The notes: generated by a model from the sequence alone, not told the origin. A DNA stretch of 64,000 nucleotides from Dermacentor variabilis (GCF_050947875.1 NC_134569.1:34806277-34870276), one strand, 5' to 3'; positions 11,236 to 25,369 are shown, counted from the first letter of the stretch. Program-made: numbers and translations.

Positions 11236-13875
11236 CTTGAAGAGTTTTATCCCGAATGACAAACTCTTCTACCTTCTCTACAAGTTTGTCTTTGCATTAG
11301 TTTAGTCGTTATTAGGTTTGTTACCTAAGTAGTCACTTACTTGCAAAGCCTGAAAGAATTGTGTAATTCGGACCCGTAATCACACTCAAAAAAGAACACT
11401 TACGCTGGAATTTTTCGCAAGTGTGAACTCCAGCCAATCCTTGTAATGTGCATATTGCTAGCGAAGGTGGCTAGGCAATGTCAAAGAGCCCTAACACTTT
11501 GGAACAGTTTTGTTGTACGTTTCCTAAATTTAAATTTTGGACGATATCTTTGGCACACTCAGGCAGGCGTCGTTTGAATGTGCTTCTAATTGCTTTGGCA
11601 GAATGGTGAAAATTTTCTGCCAAAAAAGCAAATGCACTGTGCGTGGAAACAGTAGAAATAGCATATTCCTGAAAAAGAAAAAAAGAAAAAAAAACGAAAA
11701 AAAAGAGAACACTATATTCGCTCTACGAAATGCGGCAGGAGCCTGCCATACTTGTTTTCTTTGCACGCTAGAGAACTTTTTGGACATTCTATGTAATATG
11801 AGACAGACATAAAAAAAACGGGATTGGCGAAAGTGGATGTGCAAATAGCAAGTGACTTCAGCAGCGATGACGTAGTACCGCCGGAAAGGTTTTTACCAGC
11901 CGACTTCTTTTAACTACCTTCTATCAATGACAAAACTCAGCTTCAGGCCGCTTTTGTCAAGTATAAAGAAAGAAGAAAATATCCCTGATATAATACTCTT
12001 CTTTTTAACATTGAAATTCTCAAAGTAAGGCTTTCGCTCAGTTGCACCTACTTCAGAGTCTTGGTGCTATTAAAGTAGACCAGGGACGCGACAAGAGTAC
12101 GAAAGCAGAAATCAAATTGAGGCCAAACAGTGAACAGTGCTATGATTTTGTTTTTGGGATCCCGTGCTTAAATTCTTTCATGTCCTTTCGCGTCCACCTT
12201 TTGTATTTATTATTTGGAGCAATGGCTTTAACACCAGTTAGTCTTAGAGAACAGCAACACGCCAACGCAGAGAAGTTCGGCTCAGAGTTTACGGTGACCT
12301 GGTGGTGTTCCTGTTTCCGGGCTTAGATATAAAAGTTCAGTTCGTCGATTCCGGTTGCAAAAAGGGTTTATGTGTCTTGAAACTGCTCATCGGAGACCAT
12401 CTTTTACGATGTCCAACCAGGTGACTTGGACTGCAACTTTCTTTCTAATTTTTAAATCCTCATCTATTTGAAACGAAATAAAAAAGCAATGAAGTGATAT
12501 CTCTTTCTAGGTGCTTCCTAAGGTTAGCACGGTACGACCGAGGCGGAACCCCATTTATGTCTTTACCTTCCTGCTGTTAGCACAGAGGCTGTATTTAAAA
12601 CGTTTGTTTTTTCCCCAGTGAGCAAGCGTCTTGAAACTTTAATTTATTCTTATAGTGCTCATAAAATCAGCCCCATAAAAGATACTGAAATATATTGCTT
12701 GCTTGAATGACATGTTGGCAATAATATGAGGTCACGGCCGCGAGACTGACTGCATGATTATAATGGGTAATCTTAAATAAAACAGGTCCTTTGACTTATG
12801 CGTTTAGAAAACTAAGACAAAGTGATGCCTAAAATGCCTATACTGATCATCGTAGGACTCGAATCACCAGGGATATTCATTCCTATATACGTGTTTGGTT
12901 TGGAGTGTGGATGATGTTGGCGTACATACCCTGGATTGCTTTTCTATATACAGACTGCCTGTAGTCGGCGCTCTGCACCAGGTTAGACTTTCGTGTGCTG
13001 CAGTTTTTGTATTGGCTCCGACGAAGCACAGAATGCGGCACCCTCATTCCTCTTGACTTCCGACGTCAGGTTACACTTGAATCAGCTACCTTATGCTTTG
13101 ACTTGTCCAATTGGTTTTGGGCCTGTATGTATTCGTTTTTTGTTTTATGTTTATGTCTTATCGTAGCTAGGGTTTATATTTAATTATTATGAGATAGCCA
13201 GCTCTTCTACGGCCTGTTCTCAGAGTATCACATTATCTATAATAGTAAGCTGCAATAAAAAGTACAACCACTCGGTAAGGCGGATGGCTGCTGCATTAGT
13301 CCACCGGCATTTGTCATTTCCATATTGCAAGCACAACGTTCGAGCTAGTACGCCTCAACTGTACATATTTCAGATGCTTGTTTGTAGTATAGAATGTATG
13401 AATAAAGTGCGTTGTCCTGAATTTTAGCGAGCGAACGAAGTCGTTAGTGGATTGTGCTTTTCATCATTTGTATCCACGGTGTAGTGAACCTTGCAGTATC
13501 ATGTTTAGAATAGTTTGAATAGCTATTTCAATGACTTCTTTAACAGTGTTTTGCATGCAGACACCACTTACCATTACATTTTGCCGCCATTCCGTCTTGC
13601 TCATACATGCCCGCCAGCGTTGATGCGTTTTCTGTCTTGATCTACGCACATCACACGCATAGACAACCGGTTCAATATAACTAATCTGCACAATATGCTG
13701 GTTCGCATTGTAACGACTTGAATTGCTTCGTTGCGTAAGTAGGAAAGTGTAAATAAATGACATAATAAATGGTAATAAATGGTATATAAAATTGTATTTG
13801 AAGAGTGTAGAATAAAATAGATCTCCGAATCCGAAGTTAGTTTCGTGCAATATAACACAAAATCGCGTACATCAA

Positions 13876-13922
<47 letters not shown>

Positions 13923-14764
13923 TAGCGTCCTTTTTGTTGTTTGACATTGAAAGGCCACACACAATGATCCATTATAGTCCAGTGTTGCCGAAGTTTTCCG
14001 AAGCGTGTGACTGAGGTTAGACCATAAAGTCGCTAAAAATCTTGGCATAACTGTCAAGTTGATATTAAATAAAGCAGATGTTTTCGAACACTGTATTATA
14101 AGCTGACGCGAAGTAAATAATATAGCTATAGCTATGTTATTATTATTATATTATGTTAGTCGAATTTATGTGCTGGTGACGGATGTAGAATAAGATTACC
14201 AGCAGCGTGTACAGGGCTCTTACTTTAATAATATATTTACATAACGAATGATGAAAACCTAAACTCCTAATTCCCTTTCCTATTGTAAAGTCACAAATAT
14301 AGCATGGTTCAAGGGAAAATAAGTATGAAAATGTACACAGTCCGTATTACGCTAAATATTTCTGGTTCTCCACATTCGTGATATAACCAAATTCTGCGGA
14401 ACGCAGTTGGGTGCATGTAGTTAATACGGCCATAACAATTATCCGAGCTTTATGCATGTCAAATACTACGTTCTTCTCCTTCATCTACCTGAAAGTCAAC
14501 GTGAAGTATCGATTGATTCGAAAGCCCTGACGATATTTTTTTTTGCTCTGATCGACGCTGTATTTCTGTATCTGTAACAAACAGTTACCACCATGTAAAG
14601 CCACAAATAAGCCCTGTAACGCACAAATGAGCATTTCATCGATAAATGAAATGAAACTAAATGAAAGTGATTTGCTCAGATTCGCACGAACGAACGCAGC
14701 CGCTAAGATACGTATGTAGGCTTTTCTTTAAACTGTACCTGTCTTATTCAATAAGGGCAGTGCC
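11236..14764. other. Unassigned non-coding stretch
   Basis: An A-rich AAAAAGAAAAAAAG-type tract lies at about 11669-11709. No supported gene, RNA or repeat family is visible apart from the TA microsatellite at 13878-13920. Confidence 0.5.
13878..13920. repeat. TA dinucleotide microsatellite, 43 bp
   Basis: An uninterrupted TA repeat. Open YI-repeat frames across it are artefacts. Confidence 0.97.
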
Positions 14765-15715
14765 TTGCTATTTGAGGATCGAGCGGGTTGCATAAAGACG
14801 AAACCACACCAGAGAAATATTATGAACGCTATGGGGCATGTGTCTGCGCCAGAAAAAAGTCCGGAAACAACTCTCCAGTGTTCCTCTGGAGCCGTGGTCT
14901 TCCCAGCGAAAGCCACCACCATCAGTTTCAAGACATGTCACCCAACGACACCGATGGCCGCGGAACTTGCAGCCCTTCGCGCTGCACTTCGTCTCGTCAG
15001 CCAAGAGCAACCTCGAAGGTGGTCAATATTCAGTGACTCGAAGGCTGCACTGCAATCTTTGCTATCGGCCCTGCGGCGCGGACCACACGAACAACTGGTA
15101 TTTGAGATTAGAGAACTCATTCATACCTTAACTGAGAAAGGACACCACGTGACATTTCAGTGGCTTCCAAGTCACTGCGGAGTCATAGGGAATGAACACG
15201 CTGACAACGCTGCTCGGTCGGCTCTTCAAGGGGACGAAGAGGAGCCGATACCGTTATCAAGGACAGATGCCGCTCGAAAACTTCGAATGATCAGCCGTGA
15301 CATCACGTTCTCCTTGTGGAACGCTGGAAGTTTTCACGACTACCGACTCCACAATCTTGACTACTCTCTACGCCTTTGTATTCCAGCTGGACTCTGCCGT
15401 CGCGAAGCTACCCTGCTTTGCCGACTATGGCTAGGGGTGGCTTTCACCAAGTCTTTCGCTTACCGAATTGGATGGGCCGACGACGCCACGTGTGAGGACT
15501 GTGGTAACGAGGAGACTTTTCAACACCTTCTTTATGACTGTCCTCGATATAATTTACCGAGACAATCACTCGCAACCGCGATAGCGCGCTTTGACCAAAG
15601 ACCTCTCACAGAGGAACTTATTTTACAATACCGCCATCACAAGCCATCGCAGCAGAGGGCGACGAGGGCACTGTTGCGGTTTTTGAGGGCGACAGGATTG
15701 GACAGGCGGCTGTAG
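14765..15715 (+). pseudogene. LINE ORF2 C-terminus: RNase H and CCHC motif (open, 316 codons)
   Basis: An intact reading frame of about 316 codons. The RNase H portion starts around CSSGAVVFPAKATT, has the catalytic glutamate in MAAELAALRAAL, the aspartate in WSIFSDSKAALQSLL and the C-terminal PSHCGVIGNEHAD motif. A linker follows with CRLWLGVAFT. The zinc motif CEDCGNEETFQHLLYDC (CX2CX7HX4C) is complete, and the frame ends FLRATGLDRRL. The upstream endonuclease and RT are missing and the first 30 or so codons do not look like LINE protein, so this is a truncated copy. RNase H normally removes the RNA strand during target-primed reverse transcription. Confidence 0.85.
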
Positions 15716-15949
15716 CCTGAACAAATGTTGATAGTGTGGCAAGTGTCACTGTGCTGTGCGATGACAGTATTCGGTGCCAGTGACCGATGGTGACTGTGTG
15801 TCTAGGCTCCTTCCTTTCCTTATCTCTACTTTGTTACCACTTTACCTCCCCCTCCCCTCTCTCCCCAGTGTAGGGTAGCCAACCGGATCTTTTTCTCTGG
15901 TTAACCTCCCTGCCTTTCCCCTTTCCTCTCTCTCTCTCTCTCTCTCTCT
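14765..15949 (+). mobile_element. RNase H LINE, 3' end with CT-rich tail (copy 1)
   Basis: This 5'-truncated non-LTR retrotransposon keeps the RNase H domain, the terminal zinc motif, the ORF2 stop at 15713-15715 and the whole 3' UTR. The UTR contains CCCAGTGTAGGGTAGCCAAC, then a TTAACCTCCCTGCC block, and finishes in a CT dinucleotide tract at 15925-15949. The same organisation recurs at 42190-43381. Relics of the 3' UTR occur at 47620-47712 (minus) and perhaps 11105-11235. It is the least damaged LINE coding fragment in the window. Confidence 0.85.
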
Positions 15950-15955
15950 AGAAAC

Positions 15956-16785
15956 GCTGGGATTTAATGCTTATGGTACCGCTAACCGGTCAGCCGGCGA
16001 GATAATCAAGAGACAATTAGAGTATTTGTGGAAAGGGAGACAAATGATTAAGGAGATTTAGGCAAAATTTTAGAACTATAAGCATGTTTAACATACCTAA
16101 TTACTTCAAGCTACCAACAATAACGCACCTCCTCAAATTTCCCGGCGGAAAGTCATGGGGCACATTGGTGCGGTCAGTGCTGCAGCTTTACAGCGAGATT
16201 ACGTGCAGCCCGCAAACCGACACTGCAATAGAACCTGTCATAATAAACACATCAGGCAGTATCCGACACAGTGCGACACGTTTAGATATTCTTATTTCCC
16301 ATGGGCAATCGAAATCTGGAAGGCGTTGCCAAAGGAAATTGTAGAATGAGATTCTGTGGATGGGCACTGTCGCAAAATTGGAGCCATATTTTGGTTGCTC
16401 ATGAAAGTATTTGAGCGCGTAGGTTAAAGATAACAAGTTGGTCGAATGATTGGACACTAGTGCACGTGTGATTGTATACTGCCTTATGATTTCAAATGTA
16501 AATATTGCAATGTGCGGAATTGTGGTGCTTTATTGATCCCCGATAACTACACGAATGTTATACGGCTAATGCTGAAATTGTTCTGAGCACCTTTTGTTAT
16601 TCCTTGATTCATGAGAAACAAAAAAAGTGTCTTCTGTTGAATGCCAGTGTTGTTGCATGGCAGTTTTCTTTTACTTTTTATATTGCTTCCTGTCTTTCCC
16701 ATGCTCATGTGTATTTTTACAATCCACTTCCTGTATGGGCCTGTGCAAAGGCCTACAGTATTGTTAAATAAATAAAAATCATGCC
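15956..16785 (+). mobile_element. CR1/L2-type LINE, 3' end (tail A)
   Basis: The frame at 16155-16349 ends in HIRQYPTQCDTFRYSYFPWA, then IEIWKALPKEIVE and a stop. This is the typical C-terminus of CR1/L2-like chelicerate LINEs (TDTFKFSFFPRTI..WN.LP). The 3' UTR of about 430 bp ends with CCTGTATGGGCCTGTGCAAA, GGCCTACAGTATTG and TTAAATAAATAAAAA near 16764-16780, also typical of the group. A second tail of related type is at 31230-31659. The sequence upstream of 16084 is uncertain. Confidence 0.75.
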
Positions 16786-19700
16786 TTGTTACTCGGTTTC
16801 ACAAGATACAGCGTCCCTGTACTTGTCAAAACCTGCAAAACAAACCTGCGTGTGCTCCAGGCACTACAAGCTCAAGCCCCAATGACGTGTCTTGGTCTTG
16901 CGAAGTGTGCGTCTACAGCGGCAACAACCGTCATGGCGTGAGATCAGCCAGTATCAACGTACTTAGCACTGATGCTCTCATTGCACATATTCGGCACGTT
17001 GCCCACCTACCTTTTCGGCATCTTGCTTCTTTGCTTGTAGAGAGGTCACACAAACTTTCAGTCGTATAATTGCTGCCAACTGTACCTCGTTTCCATCAAA
17101 CTACATGCCTGGAGCAAGACCATACTCACCTTTATGGTGCCTGCACAAACCTGAAATACGCCTCAGCGTCCCATGAATAACACAGGAAGCTAACATGGCG
17201 TCGAATGCCCGATTGTTCAGATACAATTGCTATCGAAATAAAACTGCATTGCAGAAGATCATTATTCAAGCAACTTTTCTAACTTCAAAGTCTCCAAAAT
17301 GTTGCCAACTGATCATTCAAGCTGATGAAAAATGTCGCCGGTCAATAAACAGAAAGCTTTGTCGCTAAACACACATTAAAGTGTGTAAAATTAGCGGCAA
17401 GATTGCTAAAAGGGCAACACTGATTACAGATTGGTGAACTACAATATGTAAAGTTGATTATGTGCTTCCAAGTATGGTAAGGTTCGACGGCCCCAACAAA
17501 CACGGGATGATGCCAGCAGCGAAATGTTAACTTTGTTTTAGACAGCTCTGCGACAGCTTCCTGTGTCATGCAGGCGTGCTACAGGCGCGTACTACATGCG
17601 GCTCACATCGCGAAGAACCGCCACCCTTAACTACTAAGTGCGGCCGGCCGAGCGTTGTCTGCTACAGCGCGTGCCGGGGATGCCAAGACAATCCTTGCTG
17701 CCCAAGCAGGGGATACGTAATAAAGAAAGCATTCTTAAGCATGCGTGATTCTGCAAATAAAACCTGGCCACAGTTGTGTTGAGTTTGCCAGTGTAAAGCT
17801 GACTGTACTCGCTTTTAATAGAGAGGGGAGATGGAAATGGGACCTGGCCCTACGCCCCCGATAAGTACACCTATTAAAACACAGGTAAAAATGAACACAA
17901 GAAGATTCTTGGACACTTTGTGCAACAACAAACGTGGTCATAATGCATGGCTGACTTGCACTTATGCATCAGTGTTTAGAATGCAAATGTTGTACTTCAC
18001 GAATGTTATGGGGACCTACTCGAAGATTCTGCGTTTGAGGCGCAATGCATAAATGCATAATGAGGAGCACTGCATAAATCACGGAAGGCCACTTGATTGT
18101 GAGGCGTCGCGTCACGTCACGCAACAAGGCAAATAATACCTACGTATACGTTAATGAAAGACGTAGACGATGCTTAAAGCGTAGTTCTCTTATTTCCAAA
18201 TAGTTGTCTTCGATGGACTCTTCGCCTAAGCGTCTCAAGTAACAGGTCTAAATGCCCACGCCTGTTACATATAGGGAGTTTAAGCCTCAAACAACTTAAA
18301 CTATAAACCCTATAAACCTTGGGCAAATTTTTTTACACAAAATCCCGAACTCTACGAATGCTGAGTCAAGAAGGCCAAAGCGGTAGGAAGGAATTCCTCA
18401 CCTGTTGGAGATGACCACCGGAAGGCTATACGGCGGCTTCTCTTTGTCATTTCGCAGCAAGACGATGCACTGCGACGGTGATATTGTTTGGATAAGATAA
18501 CTAAAAAAACTACTTGCATGTTCTCTTTCTATAAGGTAGTGGAGTATCAGTTGTAGATATTGGAGGACATGTTGTTGATGTTGTCGCTGTTGTTGATGAT
18601 GAAGATGACGACAACGACGACCTCAGTGACTGGGGCACATATCAACGGTAGCAGACCGGTCATGAATCGGGGTGGTATGCACAAAGGTAATTTGTGGGGT
18701 TTTATAATAAATTTAAGAAAATTTGAAAGAGATGAAGAGAAATATGAAATTGATAGCTGCTAGAATCGCCGTTGGTGGAAGGAAAAAAGTTAATACAAGT
18801 CACTCGTTCAGCCCTATATTTATTTCTTCTTTGTTCTTCTTAAATACGCTGTCTTAAATATGCTGTTCTCGCGAGGCAGCATTCGTTCACTCTATTCTTT
18901 TTCTCTGAAAGAGCACATTGCGACGAAGAAGCTCATAGGGCCCATTGAAACAGTGCAACCTATTTGCGGAACATGAGATGAAAGGACGTCGCTTTCTGAG
19001 TTTGTACTGCGCACGGCATTAGTTACAGTCATTTATTTTTAAGACCTTATTTTGCGAAAGGTCAAATTGTCAGTTGGGCGACTTCGTACCGAACGGGGCG
19101 TAACGGCGCAGAAGCCAACGAAGACTACGAAGCGCATTCACTCGTTTTCACCTTCGTTGTCTCGTGTCTTCTGCACCACCTTTTCATCACGTTAGGGGTA
19201 GGTTGTCCACGCCGAGATGTCATGATGCTATAGCACTGACACATTGTATAGCCTGCTTAGCGAGTTCTTGCTGGCGGGGCTAGGTTAGTATTGGATGGCT
19301 TCGAATCGCAGTTCACATTTTCAATCTGGCAGTCTGCTGCATTGGCGGATGCCCAAAGTAAGGCACCCTACTTATACATCCACTTACTTTTGGTGCAGGA
19401 ATCAAAATGCACGTACATATGCGTGACTGCCACTGGTTCTGTGAACATGTTTCTATTTAATATTCTTTACATTACAGATTTATGTTCATATACTTCAGCC
19501 CTAATTTATGACTATAGCAGGAGTGGGAAACGTCACACAATATAATTAAATGATAACAAATTAAATGACAGCTATTAGTGTCAAGGCATGAGAGATGCTT
19601 CTCTCCGTTGCTAAGGAACGAATCAATTACCCCCATCTGCTGTATTTTTTCGCATATGAGGGTTATCTTTTCCTTTTTATAGCATGCAGCAGCTATTAGT

Positions 19701-20880
19701 GCCAAGCCACGAACGTACCACATCGAACAAACGGCCTCCGTTTGCGTTTGCGAGCAAAAGCCGTAGACCACTATTTTATACACTCTACAGACGCCTTCCG
19801 TGCCCAAGCACCCTCAATATAAGAATAAATAATGATATTGACGTATCAGGATGCCACAATATCATTTGCGTTTGCAAGGCTTCAGCGACCCACTAAGCAG
19901 TATGTTTATAAACAGTGCTCATTATAGACCCTAGCAAATGAAGTTGGATGCCTCATAGTCAAGCCTAACGTCCACTGACAACGAGCTCCCTTTTCCAAGC
20001 AACCTTAGCGTAATGTGTGATAGTGTTCTACTGCGTGTAGCCTGCTTGCAAAGCCTAATGACACGTTCAAAATCCCAAGAAGGTCGCAAAGGGTAATTCG
20101 TTTTGTTTTTTAACCTTTCTCAATGCTATGTTTAAAACATCCAGCCAATCGTTTGCTATTAGTGAAATTACTGAATCTAGTGTTCGTGTCAGGCATAGTA
20201 ATTGCGGGCAAGGTCCGACAGTGTGCAACAGGAATAGGCTCTGTAAGTTAGCATAGACACAGCGGAACATACGGCGGCGTGTGTAGGTTGAGTGAATGGT
20301 TCCGTGTAAATTGGGCACTAAATTCTGGTACGGACACCACCGCGGCCTTCCTTTCGCGCTGTTTTAAATGCGGTGAGCGCACCGAACCAGAGCGCCTTGG
20401 CCCGCAAAGTCGCCGTTGAACTCGAGGCTGTCAAAAATGCGCCATCAGGACATTTTCCTGAAGAGGGGCAGAAGAGCAGTGGTTTTCTGCGCACCTCTCG
20501 GCCACCTTATGCGCTTCGTGAAACGCATCCTCGGTTCATGCTTGCCAGTTGCACGCATGTGTGAACTTCTATATAGTGCGCTCGAGAGAAAAGAGTAAAC
20601 CTTTTACCTTTGTGAAGTTCAAGATACAGGATTCAGCACGCTTTGGCCCATTCTGTGCACGAGGCTGAGGCTGTTGGCAAATATTGCTTCTCAAACCAAG
20701 CAGTAACCCAAAAATATACATTTCCTTTGCTTTGCATTGTATTCTTTAAATGCTCCGGACAGAACCTTTTAGGTCGGTACCTGCTCAGAACGGCTGGTCA
20801 TCGTCCAGTGAACCTTAGAATATCCAGTCTTTTCTTGAACACTGGGTCGTTGATGCGAGTTCCAGTGTAAACCTCATATA
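16786..20880. other. Unassigned non-coding stretch
   Basis: A low-complexity GTT/GAT/GAC trinucleotide patch lies at 18569-18622. Short open frames have no recognisable motif. No RNA gene is seen. Confidence 0.5.
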
Positions 20881-22255
20881 TTGGAAGAAACCGTGCCAAC
20901 TTACAGTGGTCTCGGTCCATGCTGCCAACTGGAAAGCATGTTGATCTTGATCTTTTCATTTTGCTTTTCTGGTTTGTCGCTGCCGGACGATTCGCGCCAG
21001 ATTTTCTGCTTCATTCGGTACGCCTCGAGTTGGAATTCTGAGACGCAAAAGATGCACGGGTCGATGGGAGCGACGCTTTGCGTACCCGTTACATTGTTAT
21101 TGTTTCTTTCCAAGGCTAATGTATTTCGGTGCGCCCACTACCCGCTACAATATGAAATGCCTTCGTAGACCGGCATACTACGCCTTTATTTACTTTGCTG
21201 TGCTCCCCCACTGCGATAACACTCCAGTGAATGGCACGTTTTGCCTCGATGCCGCTGTTTGGTTTCGTGGCTCTGGTCCCTTGCCAATAATTTTCCGGGC
21301 CGACGGAAATATTGAAAAGTTAAAGACGAATACCGTGATGTGATCTCCATATTCTCATTGAGCGGGGTGGTACAACGACCCTCTGGCATGGCTGACAGCG
21401 GCCTCTCCCCTTTCCCACCCAGGGCCGAACAACTTTTTTTTCTTTCGGCTTCCCCTCTATTTTCCGAAAGCTCGGGTTGCTCGGGTTGCTCGGTGTAGCC
21501 TGATACGCCGAACACGTGCGCGTGCTCCAGAATCACGAAGCGGGGGGTGCCTTTAAAGCGCGTCTCGATGAACACCGACGGAAGCAGCGCCGTAGAGCTT
21601 TGATTCAGCTTCCCGCTGGCGTGCCTAAACTATGTTCCGCTTTGGCTGGTACAATCGATAAGTTCCATTAGAGGTATTGCGCCGCACAGATCTGTTTCAA
21701 TGTGAGAAAGAAAGACGGAAGAAAACCGGCCCGTGGGGAGCCTAGAGTTATATACGGCGGTGATCCGATTTGGTTCAGATGCTTACTTCGTCTTTTCTTT
21801 GGCTGGGAAAAAAAGTCAACCGTTGAATTGAATGCGCTGTTTGCGACTAGCGCGCTTGGGGGAGTCGTAACTTTTGTCTTGAGTTGGATTACTGGGGACC
21901 CACCCTTTCTTGTCGGTTCGCTTACCATGGTTTTCCTTTTTCGCGCTTGTTGAGAAAGTGTCGGCTTGTTGCCAAGAATGCTTCCTGGTCCGGTGGAAAA
22001 TGCAAAACCGCTTTCGCGTGTTTATGGACGCTGAAAGGTAGAAGTTCGGGGATACAAATACCACTTAACGTAACGTTTCTAAAAGTCGTGCGCTTTAGTG
22101 GAATTCGAGAAGCCTGGTTCCCTTGTTTTTGTACATCGGCGCAAATGCATGATGCTGTTGAGCTTTGCCAAGACGAGTCTTCGGTGCAAGTTGTATTTTA
22201 TTTGTCTAGAAGGGGCAGCACGATGACGTATACGACGGTGAGTGATAGATAAGTA
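20881..22255 (-). other. Region with several unexplained open frames
   Basis: Minus-strand frames at 21575-21186 (129 codons) and 21113-20901 (70 codons), and overlapping frames at 22064-21668, stay open in moderately GC-rich sequence. The 70-codon frame contains APIDPCIFCVSEFQLEAYRM, a CxxC next to an alpha-helical basic stretch. The 129-codon frame contains HVFGVSGYTEQPEQPELSE. I do not recognise a family. They could be degraded transposon coding sequence, a dispersed tick repeat, or chance. Confidence 0.25.
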
Positions 22256-25200
22256 GTAAAATACCTGCTATATAGGCATCTGCGCTACCTACACGTAAAC
22301 ATGCTTGCTTCGAGCACGATAAGACGTGAAGTGTTGCCCGCATTCATTTTATTTTTGTGAAATTGTGCGTAAAGGTTTAAACACTCAGATTTAAAGACAG
22401 GGTCAGGAACTGCACACCGTCAAGTGGAACACCTTCTCAAGAAAATATCTCGAAGCGGCACACCAGCAATGCTTTATGAAGGCGCGAGTGCTATAGACCA
22501 CTTTAAATTTCACCATCCTAAAGTCACAGGTGTCGTATTTGCTCGTACTGCTGCATTTTCCATCAACTAAGCAATTTTCTGAAGCGCAGCTGGGCCTGTA
22601 TTCACGTAAAAGCTCTTATTGTTCTTAAATGCAGATGTCAACCACTTGTGACGCTGCAAATATTATTAGAGCACTTACGAAAAGGAAAGCTTTGTAAATT
22701 ACCACTGATTACTTAAATCAGCTAGGGTGATTACAACGTTGGTGGTTGTAAATTAACCAGACAAACTCCGCTTTAAACAGGTTTTGCTTTAAAGGAAATT
22801 TGCTAAGGAATCCTCCGCCTGAGCCTCTCTAGTATCACCAAGTTGTAAAAAGGAGTCCGTAGGTTTCCACCTCTGTTCGTAGAAAGCGACCAATGTTCAG
22901 TACATACTTTGAGTTATTTGTCCTTATGAAGCACCTTATCACTGTTTGCAAACTTTATACCACAGTTTTCCATCTGTGAACCCCTTTATTCCATCTGTGA
23001 ACCCCTTTCTTGTTTTTGCCTATAGGAATGGCATGTCGAATAGACGTGGTAGTTGCACAGCGCATGAAGTATTTCACAAAGTTTAAAAATCAAGTTTTCG
23101 CGCAGTGTATGCCACCCGTGACCGGAAATAATGTATCAGTGGTTTTGTCAAGATTATTTCCACATACAAAGCCTACTTTGGGTGACTGACACGAACGCCT
23201 AACTTTTTTGGCGGTTGGCAGGGTCGTTACGCGATTATAGGACGTCCTCTAATACCAAGCTGTGTCAGACAATTCATTAAAAAAAATATGTTGGGTACCT
23301 CTAGACCACTGTCGCCTCATCGTTAAAGCAATGAAAACGGCGTCAGTCTAGTCACAGTCGCCGTTATTCTATAGCGTTCGGTATGGGACAGTCCGATCAC
23401 ACCTAAGCCTTTCTGTTCTGATACCCCGAAAAGCACATTTACGCCAGATCTTAGTTTCGACTTCGATGTGCGCGAAAGAGCTACACCTATTTTGCTAAAC
23501 GTACCTGTAAGGGACTCCACGCCACGGCTGTGAACTGTTTGTGGCGAACATATTAGTTTCGGCGAGAATTTGCTCGCCGGGGACGTGCGCTGCGGACACT
23601 TATCGGCAACATGCTATACTATTAACTCGTCCGTATGCGTCGTATTCTACTGAGTGCCTGAATACTTTGTAGTTATGTGAGAAGCTTGTCTACCTGTGTT
23701 CACTAAACGAGTAGCTTCTTTTAATAAATTTTGCGTAAGCTTATATCTCATTTAAATATCGACGAATTGCGGAAAGGGGACACTGTACTGCTCATAAGAA
23801 GTTGGTGACACAATTCCACAATTTTAACTTGATATTTATTTACAAACTTTACATAACCAACTTGACTCTGTAAGTTGAAATGTGGGCACACATACATGAT
23901 TGAGTACTCGGGCGATTCGAAACAGCAGAGCAAATCCCAATAATGTTGAGCATATATGTGTCATTTTCTTCTCACACTATAAATATAAAACTCCCGTTAA
24001 AATTTCTTCGTGGAGGCTTTTGAGTAAAAAAATTTATATTCACTTGAAAGAACTTAATACTCTTGAGCACGTGCACTTATTACTTACTTCGTTTTACATG
24101 CGTTAGTTTTCTTACACCGACTAGAATTTTTTTTCGAAGAAAGTTTCGCAAGCTGGCTGCAATGAAGACGCAACTAAGACTTGCCGCTGATATTTACAAA
24201 GCTCAGGAGTTTCGTATTACGCTTATTACTGTGCATTTCCTTTTAGCCCTTCATGAATGAGTCTGTCGATGTGCCCAAAAAGCATACGGTTTAATATGTA
24301 CAATTTGTGTTGCTTCAAACATCTAGAGCAAGCAACGTTACACACTTTAATTGTTTGCTATTTGTTTCTGCCATTTTGTTTTCGCAAGCAAAAACATCTT
24401 TAACAAAAATGTCATACCACGGTAAAATATACCTAGGTTAACGATACATGCAGAGCGATAGAGTGCTTTTCAAACAGCATTACAACCCGTAACAACATGG
24501 CAGGCACATTGGCCCGCTTCACGTGCGACCTTCGCCGACAATATAAGTGCGCGAGATTTATTATTTTCGAGCGCTTATTATTGTTGGCTGCTGCGCACAT
24601 CAGTGGCCACTTAAACAGCATATACAAAAGCTGCACCTGAACTACATTTACAACGCCACGATGCTCACACGTGTCGTAAGAAACCGAAAATCAAAGAACC
24701 ACGTGCCCCGTTGGAGTAAATGGGGCTGAGATATTTGAGATGGTTTCCTGATGAGCGTGACAAAGAGGACCTGCAAAAAGAGGAAAGAAAATGCGAGATG
24801 TAATAATTAGGAACACTTGCACCACTATTACAGCGCCAATTTTCTCACTTTGTGAGCCGCGGAAACCTCATGGTTCGACTGCACTACATACATACAACTA
24901 ATGGATGTCTAAATTATTTGCGCGGTTTGCTGAGGCAATGCCATTCTTGACTGAACGTGTTTGCTCTTTAATTTAATGCCAATGCCACCAGGGGATTGCC
25001 CTTTTCTAATTCTCTGATGGTTAAAGCAACACGTAGATTGACACTACCCAGTATGCGTGAATAGAAACTTGATTCTTTCGCGCGGTCAGAGTGGCAAAGA
25101 GAACAAACGCGTACGTTAGCAGATTTTGTGAGAATAGTGAGACCTGTTGGAGGATAGACGAGTGAATGAAACTTGGGCTAAATTTGAACTGTATTTTTTT

Positions 25201-25369
25201 TGCATCGGGGATCTTTCCCTGTGTAATTTGTGCTGATTAACTCAGCTACAAGAGTACAGAGCAACGACTCCCTTTATGCGTGGCTCTGAAAGCTTGTCTC
25301 CACACTTAGCCAAAACCTGTGCTGTGTTCGTGGTGTAACGTAATCGTATGTCCGTCATAGGCTGTCCAA
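22256..25369. other. Unassigned non-coding stretch
   Basis: AT-rich sequence without a supported gene. It contains a 20-bp direct duplication at 22968-23008. Confidence 0.5.
22968..23008. repeat. 20-bp tandem duplication
   Basis: TTCCATCTGTGAACCCCTTT occurs at 22968-22987 and again at 22989-23008, separated by one base. Confidence 0.9.
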
